64,000 bases of DNA from CAVVAE01 sp963746185. GTDB lineage: Bacteria; Actinomycetota; Actinomycetes; Propionibacteriales; Nocardioidaceae. Below, in pieces: positions 17,256 to 25,219 of the stretch. Below the pieces are notes generated by a model that had not been told where the DNA came from, ran no database searches, and saw only the letters and a list, made by a program, of their open reading frames with translations. Both the position numbers and the translations under genes were made by a program. The stretch's first letter is position 1; each line of letters starts with the position of its first letter. The DNA lies in contig CAVVAE010000001.1 in the NCBI GenBank assembly GCA_963746185.1, positions 372,001 to 436,000 of the forward strand. The letters are read 5' to 3'.

Positions 17256-18380
17256 TCAGCTTCTCCAGGCCGCTAGCACGGCATCCCGCACCTCACCTAC
17301 TGGCCCTTCGTTGTTGCACAGTACGACCATGTTGACGTCGTCGGCGGGGAAGCGGTGGATGAGGACGGCGACGCCAGGGTCGCCGCCTCCGTGCCCGTAT
17401 CGTCCGTCCGGGTAGTGCAGGACCCCGTATCCACTGTGGTAGCCGTCGCCGCTATCGGCCTGCCGGGCCAGGACGGCGTCCTGCGCGGTGCCGAGCAGCG
17501 TCCCGTCGGCGTGACGTTTCAGGAAGAGGTCGAGGTCGCCGGTCGTGCTGAACGCACCGCCATCCGCCCCACCAACCACGGGGATCCGGTAGATGTTCGT
17601 CCGCCAGAGGTCGTCTGGCGACTCCCTCGGGAGGTAACCGATCGCCACATCCGGCCGCGCCTCGTCCAGTCGGAAGAACCCGCTCGCCGTCATACCCGCG
17701 CGGTCGAAGACACGTTCCTGGACGACGTCGATGTACGGCCGGCCGGCGGCCTCCTCGATGACCAGCCCGAGCAGCACATACCCGGCGTTCGAGTACTGCC
17801 ACTTCTCACCCGGCGGCTGGTAGGGCGGCAGGTCCCCGAAGAGTGGGAGAAAGTCGGCGGGACGCAGCATCTTGTAGCTGGGCCGGTGGTTCCACAACGC
17901 GCCATAGTCCTCGAGGTACGCAGGGGAGTCCTCGTCCTCCTCGCTGTAGTCCGCGATGCTGGACGTGTGCGTCAGCAGATGATGGACGGTCACGTCCGGG
18001 CGCAGCGTCGAAGGACGACGAAGCGGCGGTACGACGTCGACGACACGGTCTTCGAACCGCAGCGACCCAGCGACGACGAGATCGGCGATCGCGACAGCCG
18101 TGAACATCTTGGTCACCGACGCCAGACCGAACCTGGTCTGCGGTGTCACCGGCAGCTCTGCCGCCCGGTCGGCGAGGCCGTAACAGCCCTCGAAGAGGAC
18201 GGAGTCACCTTGGGTCAGCAGCACGCTTCCAGACCAGTCACGTTCGGTGACCCAGGTCTGGAGCTGCGCGTCGAGCGCCTTGGATACCTCGTCTGAGAGC
18301 ACCGACCAACCGTGCCAGGGTTCGGGAAGTCCGACAACCCGGAGCACAGGCTCAGAGCATCCGACGGAGGAGTCGGTCAC
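17256..18380 (-). CDS. Serine hydrolase, class C beta-lactamase/penicillin-binding fold
   Basis: Up to 374 residues of the ABH/class C beta-lactamase family, probably a carboxypeptidase or esterase. The catalytic set is visible: S-V-T-K (the SxxK Ser and Lys, in FGLASVTKMFTAVAIADL), Y-S-N (QYSNAGYVLLGLVI) and HGG (YGHGGGDPGVAVLI). There is no signal peptide, so it acts inside the cell or the start is wrong. The frame opens at GTG 18380, overlapping the cytochrome b561 gene by 29 bases; GTG codons at 18347 and 18302 are alternatives and the domain proper begins near residue 35. Family membership does not imply drug resistance. Confidence 0.8.
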   Translation of the reverse strand: MTDSSVGCSEPVLRVVGLPEPWHGWSVLSDEVSKALDAQLQTWVTERDWSGSVLLTQGDSVLFEGCYGLADRAAELPVTPQTRFGLASVTKMFTAVAIADLVVAGSLRFEDRVVDVVPPLRRPSTLRPDVTVHHLLTHTSSIADYSEEDEDSPAYLEDYGALWNHRPSYKMLRPADFLPLFGDLPPYQPPGEKWQYSNAGYVLLGLVIEEAAGRPYIDVVQERVFDRAGMTASGFFRLDEARPDVAIGYLPRESPDDLWRTNIYRIPVVGGADGGAFSTTGDLDLFLKRHADGTLLGTAQDAVLARQADSGDGYHSGYGVLHYPDGRYGHGGGDPGVAVLIHRFPADDVNMVVLCNNEGPVGEVRDAVLAAWRS

Positions 18381-18912
18381 GGTCGATGAGCTGATGCTTC
18401 AGCACCAAACCGACATGCGCGGCCAACACGGTGAAAAAGACAATGTGTCCCGTGACGTGCAAGGCCAGCAGGTCGTCGGACACCAGGAACAGCGCTATCC
18501 CGGTGAGTGGTACGACGATCAGACACAGATACAGCAGGCGTTCGGTCCAGGTCGCCAGTTTTTGCTCCGGCGGGGAGAGTCCAGGAGCCCACGGAGGCAA
18601 TGGGGTGGTGCGCCGCCAGACGAGACGCAACAGAGCGAGGGCCACGATCGTCACTCCCAGCAGCACGTGCACGGTGACCATGGCGTCGTCGCCATCGCCG
18701 AAGCGGAGAGTGAAGTCGTCGTCGCCCCCACGGCCATGACCACTGCCATGCCCCGACGCCTCACCTCCGCGCCCTCGGCCGCGTCCATGGCCATGACCGC
18801 TGTCGTCGATGAGGTAGCCGATGGTGAACTGCGCGGCAATCGCGGCCACCGTGAGCCAGTGCAAGGTCTTGGTGACCAAGCCGTAGCCGGTGTCGTCGTT
18901 GCGGAGCCTCAC
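18352..18912 (-). CDS. Cytochrome b561-type membrane protein with a His/Gly-rich loop
   Basis: 186 residues with four predicted transmembrane helices, matching the cytochrome b561/CybB family: helix 1 (TLHWLTVAAIAAQFTIGYLI, H18), helix 2 (TVHVLLGVTIVALALLRLVW, H82), helix 3 (LLYLCLIVVPLTGIALFLV) and helix 4 (HVTGHIVFFTVLAAHVGLVLKH). H18, H82 and the last-helix His residues are candidate heme ligands. A loop at residues 39-66 is full of His, Gly, Arg and Asp and is not usual in the family. The gene ends 29 bases inside the frame of the serine hydrolase on the same strand, so the two are probably one unit. Confidence 0.8.
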   Translation of the reverse strand: MRLRNDDTGYGLVTKTLHWLTVAAIAAQFTIGYLIDDSGHGHGRGRGRGGEASGHGSGHGRGGDDDFTLRFGDGDDAMVTVHVLLGVTIVALALLRLVWRRTTPLPPWAPGLSPPEQKLATWTERLLYLCLIVVPLTGIALFLVSDDLLALHVTGHIVFFTVLAAHVGLVLKHQLIDRDRLLRRML

Positions 18913-19018
18913 GGCGTACGTCGCCGCGGGATGCTGGGCGCGAGCAGGCGTGACCGCACGCGACCAGGCTAGGGGAACTCCATCGACAGCGCTTCGTGGT
19001 GATGGCTACTGTGCCGCT

Positions 19019-19504
19019 GTGGAAATCCGTGAGTACGCCGCCGCGGATTGGCCGGCGGTCTGGCTCATCTTCTGCGAGATCGTCAGCGCCGGTGACACCT
19101 ATGCGTACGACGCCGGCTGGTCGAGCGAGGAAGCTCAGGGCGTGTGGGTGGAGAGTCCGCCCGGGCATACGGTCGTCGCGGTCGAGGCGGGACAGCCCAT
19201 CGGGACAGCCAAGATGGGGCCCAACCGACCTGGCGCGGGATCACATGTGTCCACCGCGAGCTTCATGGTCGCCGGAGATGCGCGGGGCCGCGGCGTCGGA
19301 CGCGCGCTCGGGGAGTACGCGGTGGCCTGGGCGCGCGAGCAGGGATATGCCGCCATGCAGTTCAACGCGGTCGTGGAGTCCAATCACGGAGCAGTAGCAC
19401 TCTGGAAGTCACTCGGCTTCGACATCATCGGAACGGTTCCGGAGGCGTTCGAGCACCCCACGCTCGGCCGGGTCGGCCTTCAGGTCATGTACCGGCGACT
19501 CTGA
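19019..19504 (+). CDS. GNAT-family N-acetyltransferase
   Basis: 161 residues with the GNAT fold: an N-terminal strand-helix (VEIREYAAADWPAVWLIFCEIVSAGDTYAY), motif A ARGRGVGRALGEYAVAWAREQGYAAMQFNAV for acetyl-CoA binding, and a C-terminal NHGAVALWKSLGFDIIGTVPEAFEHPTLGRVGLQVMYRRL. The substrate is not predictable. The start is a GTG at 19019: TACTGT lies 6 bases upstream and no Shine-Dalgarno sequence is present; the open frame extends further upstream but lacks family similarity there. It overlaps the end of the opposite-strand hydrolase gene (19485) by 20 bases. Confidence 0.85.
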   Translation: MEIREYAAADWPAVWLIFCEIVSAGDTYAYDAGWSSEEAQGVWVESPPGHTVVAVEAGQPIGTAKMGPNRPGAGSHVSTASFMVAGDARGRGVGRALGEYAVAWAREQGYAAMQFNAVVESNHGAVALWKSLGFDIIGTVPEAFEHPTLGRVGLQVMYRRL

Positions 19505-20291
19505 CGAAATTGCGCACGGCTTCGTTGAACAACCCGGGAGTTTCGACGTTGGCGAGATGAGGGGCACCCGGCATCACCACCAGAGTCGAGTCTGCGACCT
19601 GGGCGTGCAGTTCTGTTCCCACCGAGACCGGGGAACGGACGTCCTTCTCCCCGTACAGGAGCAAGGTCGGGATCGTGATGCTGGACAGCATCGGGCGGTA
19701 GTCCAGCTCAGCCATGCAGAGCACAGCCGCCCGCATGCCCGCAGGATGAAAGTCGTACATGATCGCCGAGACCTCGTCGATGAGCTCCTGCCCGGCAGAG
19801 GGAGTGAACAGCGTCGGGATCCAGTCCGGCACGAACGCCTCGGCTGGTAGCTCGACCTCGCGTAGCACCTGGCGGGTGCGTCGCTGCGCCTCCTCCGCCG
19901 ACAACGACCCCGCCCAGCCGGCGTACGCGGACGCAAGGATGAGGGACGCCGCGACGTCGGGGTGCCGTTCGTAGCAGCCCAGCGCCAGCACCGAACCCCA
20001 CGAGAGGCCAAGCAGATGAGGCTTCGTCAGCCCGACCGCCCGGATAAAGCCCGCCACACAGTCGGCGTAGTCCGTGGCAGCAAACCCTTCCGGAGGATCA
20101 TCGGAACCCCCACAGCCCGGTGCGTCCCATGCGACGACCGTGAACTCATCCGACAGTCCTTCGAGTTGCCGTCGCCAGATGCGACTGTCTTCGTACGCGC
20201 CATGTAGCAAGAGCAATGCAGATCCCTGGCCGGCACGCTGATACGCCACGTTGAGCCCATCAACCTGGACTCGATCAAGGTCCGCCGCCAT
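19485..20291 (-). CDS. Alpha/beta-fold hydrolase
   Basis: 268 residues of the alpha/beta-hydrolase superfamily. Visible features are LLLLHGAYEDSRIW (HG oxyanion region), LLGLSWGSVLALGCYERHP (nucleophile elbow G-L-S-W-G, Ser), a mid-region cap, LLLYGEKDVRSPV (acid region, candidate Asp) and MPGAPHLANVETPGLFNEAVRNFV (catalytic His). Substrate unknown. The ATG at 20291 has AGGAGG with a 6-base spacer. It stands divergent from the sulfotransferase gene. Confidence 0.85.
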   Translation of the reverse strand: MAADLDRVQVDGLNVAYQRAGQGSALLLLHGAYEDSRIWRRQLEGLSDEFTVVAWDAPGCGGSDDPPEGFAATDYADCVAGFIRAVGLTKPHLLGLSWGSVLALGCYERHPDVAASLILASAYAGWAGSLSAEEAQRRTRQVLREVELPAEAFVPDWIPTLFTPSAGQELIDEVSAIMYDFHPAGMRAAVLCMAELDYRPMLSSITIPTLLLYGEKDVRSPVSVGTELHAQVADSTLVVMPGAPHLANVETPGLFNEAVRNFVRVAGT

Positions 20292-20387
20292 CGCAACCTC
20301 CTCGGTAAGTTTCCGCCCCCTCGAACCACCCTGTCCAGGGCGACCTGCCGGGCGTCCCGCTGCGAGACACCGTCGTAGAGTCGTGCC

Positions 20388-21284
20388 GTGGCTGACGCAC
20401 CGATCCGCTATCAGTCCAACGACGAGGACAGCGCCCGTTGGGCCGACTTTCCGTTCCGTGAAGGCGACATCGTCATCAGCACCCGCTCCAAGAGCGGTAC
20501 GACGTGGATGCAGATGATCTGCGCGCTCCTCGTGTTCCAAACACCAGACCTACCCCAACCACTCGGCGCCATGTCACCGTGGCTGGACTGGAAGATCGAG
20601 CCACTCGACCACGTGATCGGGCGACTCGAGGCGCAAGACCACCGGCGGTTCATCAAGACGCATACGCCGTTGGACGGGATCGTGCTCGACGACCGGGCGA
20701 CCTACATCGTCGCCGCACGCGACCCACGAGACATGTACATCTCGCTGTATCACCAGGGCGCCAACATCGACCGAACCGCCGTACGACGGATGCTCGGCCA
20801 GCCTGAGCCCACCGAGCCGGTTGCGGACACCCCCCGTCGGCCGCTGGACGAGGCGCTGCAGCGCTGGATCGACGACGAGTCCTCGCCGCAGGAGCGGATG
20901 GACTCGATCGGGGGCGTGCTGCACCACGTCACTGACGCGTGGGAACGACAGCGACAACAGCAAAACGTCGTCCTCGTCCACTACAGCGACCTGCTCGCCG
21001 ACCTCGAAGGCGAGATGCGGAAGCTTGCTGACCGACTGCGTTTCGACGTCCCTTCCGGACGATGGGCGGGTCTTGTGGACGCCGCCACGTTCGCCGCGAT
21101 GCGCGACCGGGCGACCACGCTGGTCCCCGATGGCGGCGGCGTGCTCAAGGACGTCAACGCATTCTTCCGGCAGGGCACCTCAGGTGGCTGGCGGGCGCTG
21201 ATGAGTGACGATCAGGTCAGGCACTACGACGAACGGGTGGCCGAACTCGCGCCACCCGACGTCGTGGCATGGCTGCACCGCTGA
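20388..21284 (+). CDS. Sulfotransferase-domain protein
   Basis: 298 residues. RSKSGTTWMQMICALLVF near residue 35 is the 5'-phosphosulfate-binding loop (PAPS) and AARDPRDMYISLYHQ near 110 is the 3'-phosphate-binding segment. Fixed features of the cytosolic sulfotransferase family are present, though the acceptor cannot be predicted. The start is GTG, 6 bases after TAGAGT with no Shine-Dalgarno sequence, giving a leaderless pattern. The thioesterase gene follows after 30 bases and may be cotranscribed. Confidence 0.86.
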   Translation: MADAPIRYQSNDEDSARWADFPFREGDIVISTRSKSGTTWMQMICALLVFQTPDLPQPLGAMSPWLDWKIEPLDHVIGRLEAQDHRRFIKTHTPLDGIVLDDRATYIVAARDPRDMYISLYHQGANIDRTAVRRMLGQPEPTEPVADTPRRPLDEALQRWIDDESSPQERMDSIGGVLHHVTDAWERQRQQQNVVLVHYSDLLADLEGEMRKLADRLRFDVPSGRWAGLVDAATFAAMRDRATTLVPDGGGVLKDVNAFFRQGTSGGWRALMSDDQVRHYDERVAELAPPDVVAWLHR

Positions 21285-21314
21285 TGCCCACGCCGGGGTG
21301 CAATGATCGGTCCC

Positions 21315-22211
21315 GTGCCGAACTCCGTTCCAGATCTGCTCGACCTCCTCGAACTCGAACAGCTCGAGGTCGACCTCTATCGGGGACGCCAGCCCGACAC
21401 GGCCATGCAACGGGTCTTCGGAGGCCAGGTGGCGGCGCAGGCGTTGCGCGCGGCCTGCCGAACGGTCGACGAGGGTCTCTTCGTTCACTCGCTACACGCG
21501 TACTTCCTGCGACCGGGTGACACAGCTGGGCCCATCATCTACGACGTCGAGCGGATTCGCGACGGACGGTCGTTCTCGACGCGCAGGGTGGTGGCCCGGC
21601 AGCACGGCAAGTCGATCTTCTACGTCACGGCGTCGTTCCACATCGAAGAGATCGGCTTCGACCATCAGGACGCCATGCCCGAGGTGCCCGATCCCGAGGA
21701 CTGCCCGTCGATGGGCGACCTCTACCGGCTCGTCACCGGCCGCCCGGAGGACCGCTCTTGGGAGCGCGAATGGGCGGCCCTCGATGTGCGGTACGCCGCC
21801 GACTCCAGACCGGGTGGCGCCCTGGAGAACACCGATCAGCCAGCGCGCACGCAGATCTGGATCAAAGCCGCCTCCGCAGTCCCGGCCGACCGGGTCATCG
21901 ACACGTGCGTCCTCGCCTACGCCAGCGACCTCACCCTCCTCGGCGTCAGTCTCGTCCCGCACGGGTTGATCATCACCTCACCGAAAATCCGGCCCGCGTC
22001 GCTGGATCACACGATGTGGTTCCACCGGCCGTTCCGTTCTGACGAGTGGATGCTCTACGACCAGTACTCGCCCTCGGCATCAGGTGGCCGCGGCTTCGCA
22101 CTCGGGAAGGTCTACAGCCGCAGCGGAGAGCTGATTGCCTCGGTCGCGCAGGAAGGACTGATCCGCCCGATCGGAGAAGCGCGAGACGCCCTGCTCGGTA
22201 CTACGACGTAG
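21315..22211 (+). CDS. tesB: Acyl-CoA thioesterase II (TesB-like)
   Basis: 298 residues with the double-hotdog fold. The N-terminal hotdog contains FGGQVAAQALRAACRTV and VHSLHAYFLRPGDTAGPIIYDVERIRDGRSFSTRRVVARQHGKSIFYVTASFH, both family hallmarks. The C-terminal hotdog carries ASLDHTMWFHRPFRSDEWMLYDQYSPSASGGRGFALGKVYSRSGELIASVAQEGLIRP, with the catalytic-type Asp (DH) region. It hydrolyses acyl-CoA to free fatty acid and CoA. An in-frame ATG at 21303 lies on top of a possible -10 box (AATGAT at 21302-21307); the GTG at 21315 sits 7 bases after it and is preferred. Confidence 0.88.
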   Translation: MPNSVPDLLDLLELEQLEVDLYRGRQPDTAMQRVFGGQVAAQALRAACRTVDEGLFVHSLHAYFLRPGDTAGPIIYDVERIRDGRSFSTRRVVARQHGKSIFYVTASFHIEEIGFDHQDAMPEVPDPEDCPSMGDLYRLVTGRPEDRSWEREWAALDVRYAADSRPGGALENTDQPARTQIWIKAASAVPADRVIDTCVLAYASDLTLLGVSLVPHGLIITSPKIRPASLDHTMWFHRPFRSDEWMLYDQYSPSASGGRGFALGKVYSRSGELIASVAQEGLIRPIGEARDALLGTTT

Positions 22212-22303
22212 GTCCAGTAGCAACCGTGACCGCGCCTCAGCGACGGTGGTGACACCACCAGCGAGGCGTCTGCGCACCAGTGCCTCCTCACCAAGGAGAC
22301 CAC

Positions 22304-22705
22304 ATGAAATTCAAAGGAACAGCCGCAGCATTCATCGTGACCGCGACCGCGTTTGCAGGGGTGGCCATGCTCGCACCGGCAGCTGACGCCAGCGGCGGTC
22401 GCCCCGAGGTCCGCGCGAACGGCTCGTGCAGCGGCGCGACCGACTGGAAGCTGAAGGCGAAGCCGGATGACGGCAGGATCGAAGTCGAGTTCGAAGTGGA
22501 CAGCAATGTCAACGGCCAGACATGGGCAGTACGGATCCGGGACAACGGTCAACTCGTGTTCTCCGGAAACCGCACGACGCACGCGCCCAGCGGGTCCTTC
22601 GAGGTCGAACGCCACGTCGCCAACCGCGCCGGCTCTGATGCCTTTGTGGCCCGGGCGACGAACACCCGCAGCGGAGAGGTGTGTGTCGGCCGCGTGACGC
22701 TGTAG
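22304..22705 (+). CDS. Small secreted protein of unknown function
   Basis: 133 residues. Residues 1-29 are a Sec signal peptide with a hydrophobic core (AAAFIVTATAFAGVAMLAPAADA) and a likely Ala-X-Ala cleavage site. The mature part has two Cys (C42 and C127) that could form a disulfide and reads as an Ig-like or beta-sandwich domain of unknown role. AAGGAG lies 6 bases before the ATG at 22304. It ends 26 bases from the opposite-strand NAD-epimerase gene. No clear family is recognised. Confidence 0.7.
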   Translation: MKFKGTAAAFIVTATAFAGVAMLAPAADASGGRPEVRANGSCSGATDWKLKAKPDDGRIEVEFEVDSNVNGQTWAVRIRDNGQLVFSGNRTTHAPSGSFEVERHVANRAGSDAFVARATNTRSGEVCVGRVTL

Positions 22706-22730
22706 TCCGCAGGCCAGTGTCGCGGCCTGG

Positions 22731-23720
22731 TCAGCCCCGGGCTGCCCAGGCCGCGAGCAGCTCCGCCTCTCTTTCTTCGGAGACGCCCCAGCCGTCGACG
22801 AGCGGTGGCTGTTCCTCCTTGATCCAGTCCCACGTGTCGGAGATGGTCTCGGTGAGCGGGCGAGGAGACAAACCAGAACTGAGGGCCTTGGTCGGGTCGC
22901 CGGCGAGCGACCACTCGTAGTTGCCCTCGGTCCACAGCGGAAGTGACTGGTAGGTCTCCTTCTGTTCCGCGAGCCAGGCGGCCTCGACCCAGGTCAGCGT
23001 CGTGTCGGAAGGGCCGACGGCGCGGACCGTCGCGTCGAGCAGGTCGCCATAGCCGAACGGTGGCGTCGGACACGTGCTGTTGAAGGTTCCCGTGGTGTGG
23101 TCCTCGATGAGCTTGACGGTCCACTCACCTTGGTCGCGGGCGTCGATCACCTGCATGGGTGAATCACTCGGGCCTGGTGCGAGCACCTCGCCGCCCCGCG
23201 CGATGCGTCGTACCCACCAAGTGAAGCGGCCGGTGTGGTCGTGCGGACCAACGACGTACGTCGGCCGGATGATCGTGAGTGCATCGCCGTAGGACGACGC
23301 GGCCTGCTCCTCGCACAACACCTTGAGGCCGCCGTAGGTCTCGCCGGTGACCTCCTCGGTGGTCGGGTCGTCAAGCCGGACCAGCGGTGAGTCCTCGTCG
23401 AGTCCCGGCGCGTCGGTGTCAACAAACACCGACATGGTCGAGATGAACACGTGCTGACCACCTCGGCCATCGAGGGCTTCGGCGAGCGTCTTCACCTGCC
23501 GCGGGATGTAGGCGCAGACGTCGACGGTGGCATCGAACTCGCGTCCCGCCAGGACGGACAGGTCACCGTCACGGTCGACGCGCAGGTGCTCGACGTCGTC
23601 GAAGACCGCGTTGTCGGTCTGGCCACGGTGGAGGAGCGTGATGTCGTGCCCGTTTTCGATCGCGGCCTCGGCGATCGCGCGACCGACGAAGCGGGTCCCG
23701 CCAATGAAAAGAATGCGCAT
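22731..23720 (-). CDS. NAD-dependent epimerase/dehydratase family protein
   Basis: 329 residues of the extended short-chain dehydrogenase family. RILFIGGTRFVGRAIAEAA is the NAD(P)-binding Rossmann motif; YGGLK (Y-x-x-x-K) is the catalytic pair; HDHTGRFTWWVRRIARGGEVLAPG and DARDQGEWTVKLIEDHTTGTFN match the sugar-nucleotide epimerase/reductase pattern of the actinobacterial group annotated as NAD-dependent epimerase. The substrate is unknown. The ATG at 23720 lies 6 bases after TAGGGT on the minus strand. Confidence 0.85.
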   Translation of the reverse strand: MRILFIGGTRFVGRAIAEAAIENGHDITLLHRGQTDNAVFDDVEHLRVDRDGDLSVLAGREFDATVDVCAYIPRQVKTLAEALDGRGGQHVFISTMSVFVDTDAPGLDEDSPLVRLDDPTTEEVTGETYGGLKVLCEEQAASSYGDALTIIRPTYVVGPHDHTGRFTWWVRRIARGGEVLAPGPSDSPMQVIDARDQGEWTVKLIEDHTTGTFNSTCPTPPFGYGDLLDATVRAVGPSDTTLTWVEAAWLAEQKETYQSLPLWTEGNYEWSLAGDPTKALSSGLSPRPLTETISDTWDWIKEEQPPLVDGWGVSEEREAELLAAWAARG

Positions 23721-23822
23721 GCAGCGACCCTAACCAGAGTCCGCGGCTGTCGCCCTTCGCCGCGGTCACATTTCGCGACCAGCAGACACGGCGGCCGGAT
23801 CGGGTCTACGCTGGCGGCGGTT

Positions 23823-23837
23823 GTAACAGAAGTGACA
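23823..23837 (+). promoter_or_regulatory. GTnACA direct repeat upstream of the M23 peptidase gene
   Basis: GTAACA and GTGACA are repeated at a 9-base period, 66 bases before the GTG of the peptidase gene. Direct repeats of this kind are reported for MtrA, a response regulator that controls cell-wall hydrolase genes in actinobacteria; here the match is short and only suggestive. Confidence 0.3.
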
Positions 23838-23902
23838 TCTGTGTGCCATGAGGCTCCTGGTACTCCAGCAGCACAGGCTCCGCACCTGGAGGTGATCGCG
23901 TC

Positions 23903-25102
23903 GTGCACCGATGCCGTACCGGACTGTGTGCGTTGGCCGTATCCGCCGCACTCACAGGCCTCGTCGTGGGCGGACTTCCTGCCGCGACAGCGTCCGCAGC
24001 GACCAAGCCCCGGTTCCAGATGCCGTTCGCCTGCGGCGAGCGTTGGGAAGGATCCACCCGCGCCAGTCATAGTCCCAGCTCTCGCTCGATCGACTGGAAC
24101 CGCGACGGAAACGACTCCGGTCACATCGTCGTAGCGACCGCACCAGGAACGGTGACTTCGGTCGTCGACGTCGGCAACACCAGCTATGGCCTGTACGTCG
24201 TCATCGACCACGGCAACGGTTGGACGTCACTGCATGCTCACCTGCTCAAGGCGTTCGTGGTCGTCGGCCAGCGGGTAGACCAAGGCCAGACGATCGCTCT
24301 GCTGGGTAGCTCGGGTGGCTCGTCGGGTCCGCACCTCCACTACGAACAGCGTTTGAACCGGAACGACCAGCACGCCTACTTCAACAACAAGCGCTTCGCC
24401 TACAACAGCTGGCTCACGTCGCGCAGCTGCGCCGACGTCCCCATCGCCGGTGACTGGAACGGCGACCGCCACTCCGATGTCGGTGTCTTCGGCCGCCAGC
24501 GGGCCGCGGCAGTGTTCCGGGAGCGGCTGCCGGCCGGCACGTCGGAGATCACGACGTTCGGGCTGCCGACCGACCAGCCTGTCGTCGGTGACTGGAACGG
24601 CGACGGCCAGTCAGACCCCGGCGTCTACAGCACGTCGACCACAACCTTCACGCTGAGCATGTCCAACGGCAACCGGAAGCGGTTTGCGTTCGGCGTGCGC
24701 GGCGACCTGCCGATAGCGGGGGATTGGAACGGTGACGGGAAGTTCGACGTGGGAGTGTTCCGACCGTCGAAGTCGACCTTCTACTTGCGGGCGGCCGACG
24801 GCACGTTCTCGTCGCGGCACTTCGGGTCCGCCTCGAACCTTCCCATCGCGGGTGACTGGGATGGCGACGGCCGTTGGGAAGTCGGCGGCTACGACCCTCT
24901 CGCGAGGAGGTTCCAGCTCGCCAAGCTCGACGGAAGCGCTCGCGTCGTCAAGTACGGCAACGTGACGTCGTCTCCTGTCGTCGGTGACTGGAACGGAGAC
25001 GCGATCTCTGACCTCGGGGTGTGGAACCCGTCGACCGCCACCTTCTCCAAACGCCTCAGCCCGAAGAAGACCACCACCATCCGCTACGGCCACCGCCGCT
25101 GA
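23903..25102 (+). CDS. Secreted M23-type metallopeptidase with five C-terminal repeats
   Basis: 399 residues: Sec signal peptide (1-32), an M23/lysostaphin-like peptidoglycan peptidase domain (about 40-165), then five copies of a 45-48 residue repeat with the core PIAGDWNGDGxxDVGVF (positions about 180-390). The repeats carry DxNxDG-type acidic loops and probably form a calcium-binding propeller, as in the FG-GAP/VCBS type. In the M23 domain the PHLHYE zinc motif and SLHAHL are present; the usual HxGID is replaced by SRSIDWN, with His six residues upstream (HSPSSRSID), a pattern also known in actinobacterial M23 proteins. The start is GTG with GGAGGTGA 7-8 bases upstream. Confidence 0.85.
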   Translation: MHRCRTGLCALAVSAALTGLVVGGLPAATASAATKPRFQMPFACGERWEGSTRASHSPSSRSIDWNRDGNDSGHIVVATAPGTVTSVVDVGNTSYGLYVVIDHGNGWTSLHAHLLKAFVVVGQRVDQGQTIALLGSSGGSSGPHLHYEQRLNRNDQHAYFNNKRFAYNSWLTSRSCADVPIAGDWNGDRHSDVGVFGRQRAAAVFRERLPAGTSEITTFGLPTDQPVVGDWNGDGQSDPGVYSTSTTTFTLSMSNGNRKRFAFGVRGDLPIAGDWNGDGKFDVGVFRPSKSTFYLRAADGTFSSRHFGSASNLPIAGDWDGDGRWEVGGYDPLARRFQLAKLDGSARVVKYGNVTSSPVVGDWNGDAISDLGVWNPSTATFSKRLSPKKTTTIRYGHRR

Positions 25103-25108
25103 CGGCTT

Positions 25109-25187
25109 GGGGTTTGCCTTGTTTTCAGTCCAAAAGGCTTGTTAACAAGGCAAATCTGCCTTGCAGAGTGGGGGTTTGCCTTGCAGA
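25109..25187. repeat. Cluster of TTTGCCTTG/CAAGGCAAA motifs between convergent genes
   Basis: TTTGCCTTG occurs at 25113-25121 and 25175-25183 and, inverted, at 25146-25154; CTTGTTAACAAG (25138-25149) is a 12-bp palindrome. TGCCTTGCAGA occurs at 25157-25167 and, with one different flank, at 25177-25187. Several hairpins are possible. The gap between the convergent peptidase and MaoC genes is 117 bases and this fills most of it. It may be a bidirectional terminator or a small repeat element; function unknown. Confidence 0.6.
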
Positions 25188-25219
25188 CATCGGGGTGGTG
25201 GCGGCGTGGTGGCCGAGTC

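Noticed and set aside
17256..18380. Beta-lactamase gene as a resistance determinant
   Set aside because: Class C-type fold without signal peptide; domain membership alone does not support a drug-resistance role. The same holds for the class A-type gene at 40175.
23721..23902. Possible c-di-AMP (ydaO) riboswitch before the M23 peptidase gene
   Set aside because: The conserved ydaO core sequences are not there; only a short direct repeat and a short inverted repeat are seen.
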